From Methanosphaera sp. rholeuAM74 (GTDB taxonomy: Archaea > Methanobacteriota > Methanobacteria > Methanobacteriales > Methanobacteriaceae): a DNA stretch of 5,974 bases. How positions within the stretch are numbered: position 1 is the stretch's first letter; each line of letters starts with the position of its first letter. Of this stretch, positions 5,827-5,974 are shown one piece after another. The notes under the pieces were generated by a model. It was given only the letters and a program-made list of their open reading frames with translations, was not told where the DNA came from and searched no databases. The stretch covers positions 676 through 6,649 of the forward strand of contig MUZZ01000152.1 of NCBI GenBank assembly GCA_003266075.1, written 5' to 3'. The translations under genes were made by a program, and so were the position numbers.

Positions 5827-5974
5827 GTTTCTTCTGTATATCTTTTCCAATTATTTCACTAAATTCTAATCCTTTTCTGTAAGCTAAATCTATGTTAACC
5901 CTATAATTGTTGCTACGGGTGACGTATAGGTCATTTATTCTTATGAAGCGCCATGGTTTACGAATGAATTTAGC
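5816..5974 (-). CDS. Partial protein, C-terminal 52 residues, unknown
   Basis: An open frame enters from the right edge on the minus strand and stops at TAA (5816-5818). The text is protein-like, with basic and aromatic residues: FIRKPWRFIRINDLYVTR near the start, then NNYRVNIDLAYRKGLEF, and the end SEIIGKDIQKKLIE. No family is recognised and the N-terminus is outside the window. No T-run follows the stop, only a weak bulged dyad at about 5791-5813. A protein-like reading continues past the stop in a shifted frame, so this stop may be premature and the frame may be part of a pseudogene. Confidence 0.5.
   Translation of the reverse strand, partial: AKFIRKPWRFIRINDLYVTRSNNYRVNIDLAYRKGLEFSEIIGKDIQKKLIE

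Overview
This window is AT-rich and archaeal. It carries a C/D-box RNP gene pair (Nop5 and fibrillarin), TATA/BRE-like promoters, oligo-T terminators, Shine-Dalgarno sites of the GGAGG/GGTG type, and a secreted Ig-like 'adhesin-like' protein. That combination, with the very low GC content, points to a gut-type member of the Methanobacteriales (Methanosphaera or Methanobrevibacter). The genus is an inference from style, not a database match.

Left part, minus strand: nop5 (810-2027) and flpA (131-796) form a tight two-gene operon. They encode the scaffold and the methyltransferase of the C/D-box guide RNP that 2'-O-methylates rRNA and tRNA. Only 13 nt separate them, and the flpA ribosome binding site overlaps the nop5 stop codon. 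nop5 has a TATA-like box so close to its ATG, with no Shine-Dalgarno, that its mRNA may be leaderless. A nested inverted repeat and three T-tracts follow flpA.

Middle, minus strand: a 320-residue secreted protein (2106-3068) has a signal peptide and two Ig-like beta-sandwich units, but no visible anchor. A T9 tract ends its transcript just before the nop5 promoter.

The 310-bp divergent intergenic region (3069-3378) is the most structured non-coding part. The same 13-bp BRE/TATA-like core occurs in mirror orientation on each side, one copy facing the adhesin-like gene and one facing pyrD. Between the copies lies an imperfect dyad. Each predicted leader carries its own inverted repeat.

Right part, plus strand: pyrD (3379-4296) and pyrK (4313-5125) form an operon for the NAD-linked class 1B dihydroorotate dehydrogenase of pyrimidine synthesis. 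A hairpin terminator follows. From 5126 to about 5587 I see no gene. From 5974 back to 5588 on the minus strand there is a protein-coding tail that enters the window from the right. It looks decayed, with stop codons, two apparent frame changes and one A8 tract. I do not recognise the family. An 18-bp motif beside its end resembles an insertion-sequence terminus, but this is speculative.

I found no CRISPR array, tRNA, rRNA or convincing defence system. The notable material is the mirrored promoter pair and the decayed reading frame at the right edge.
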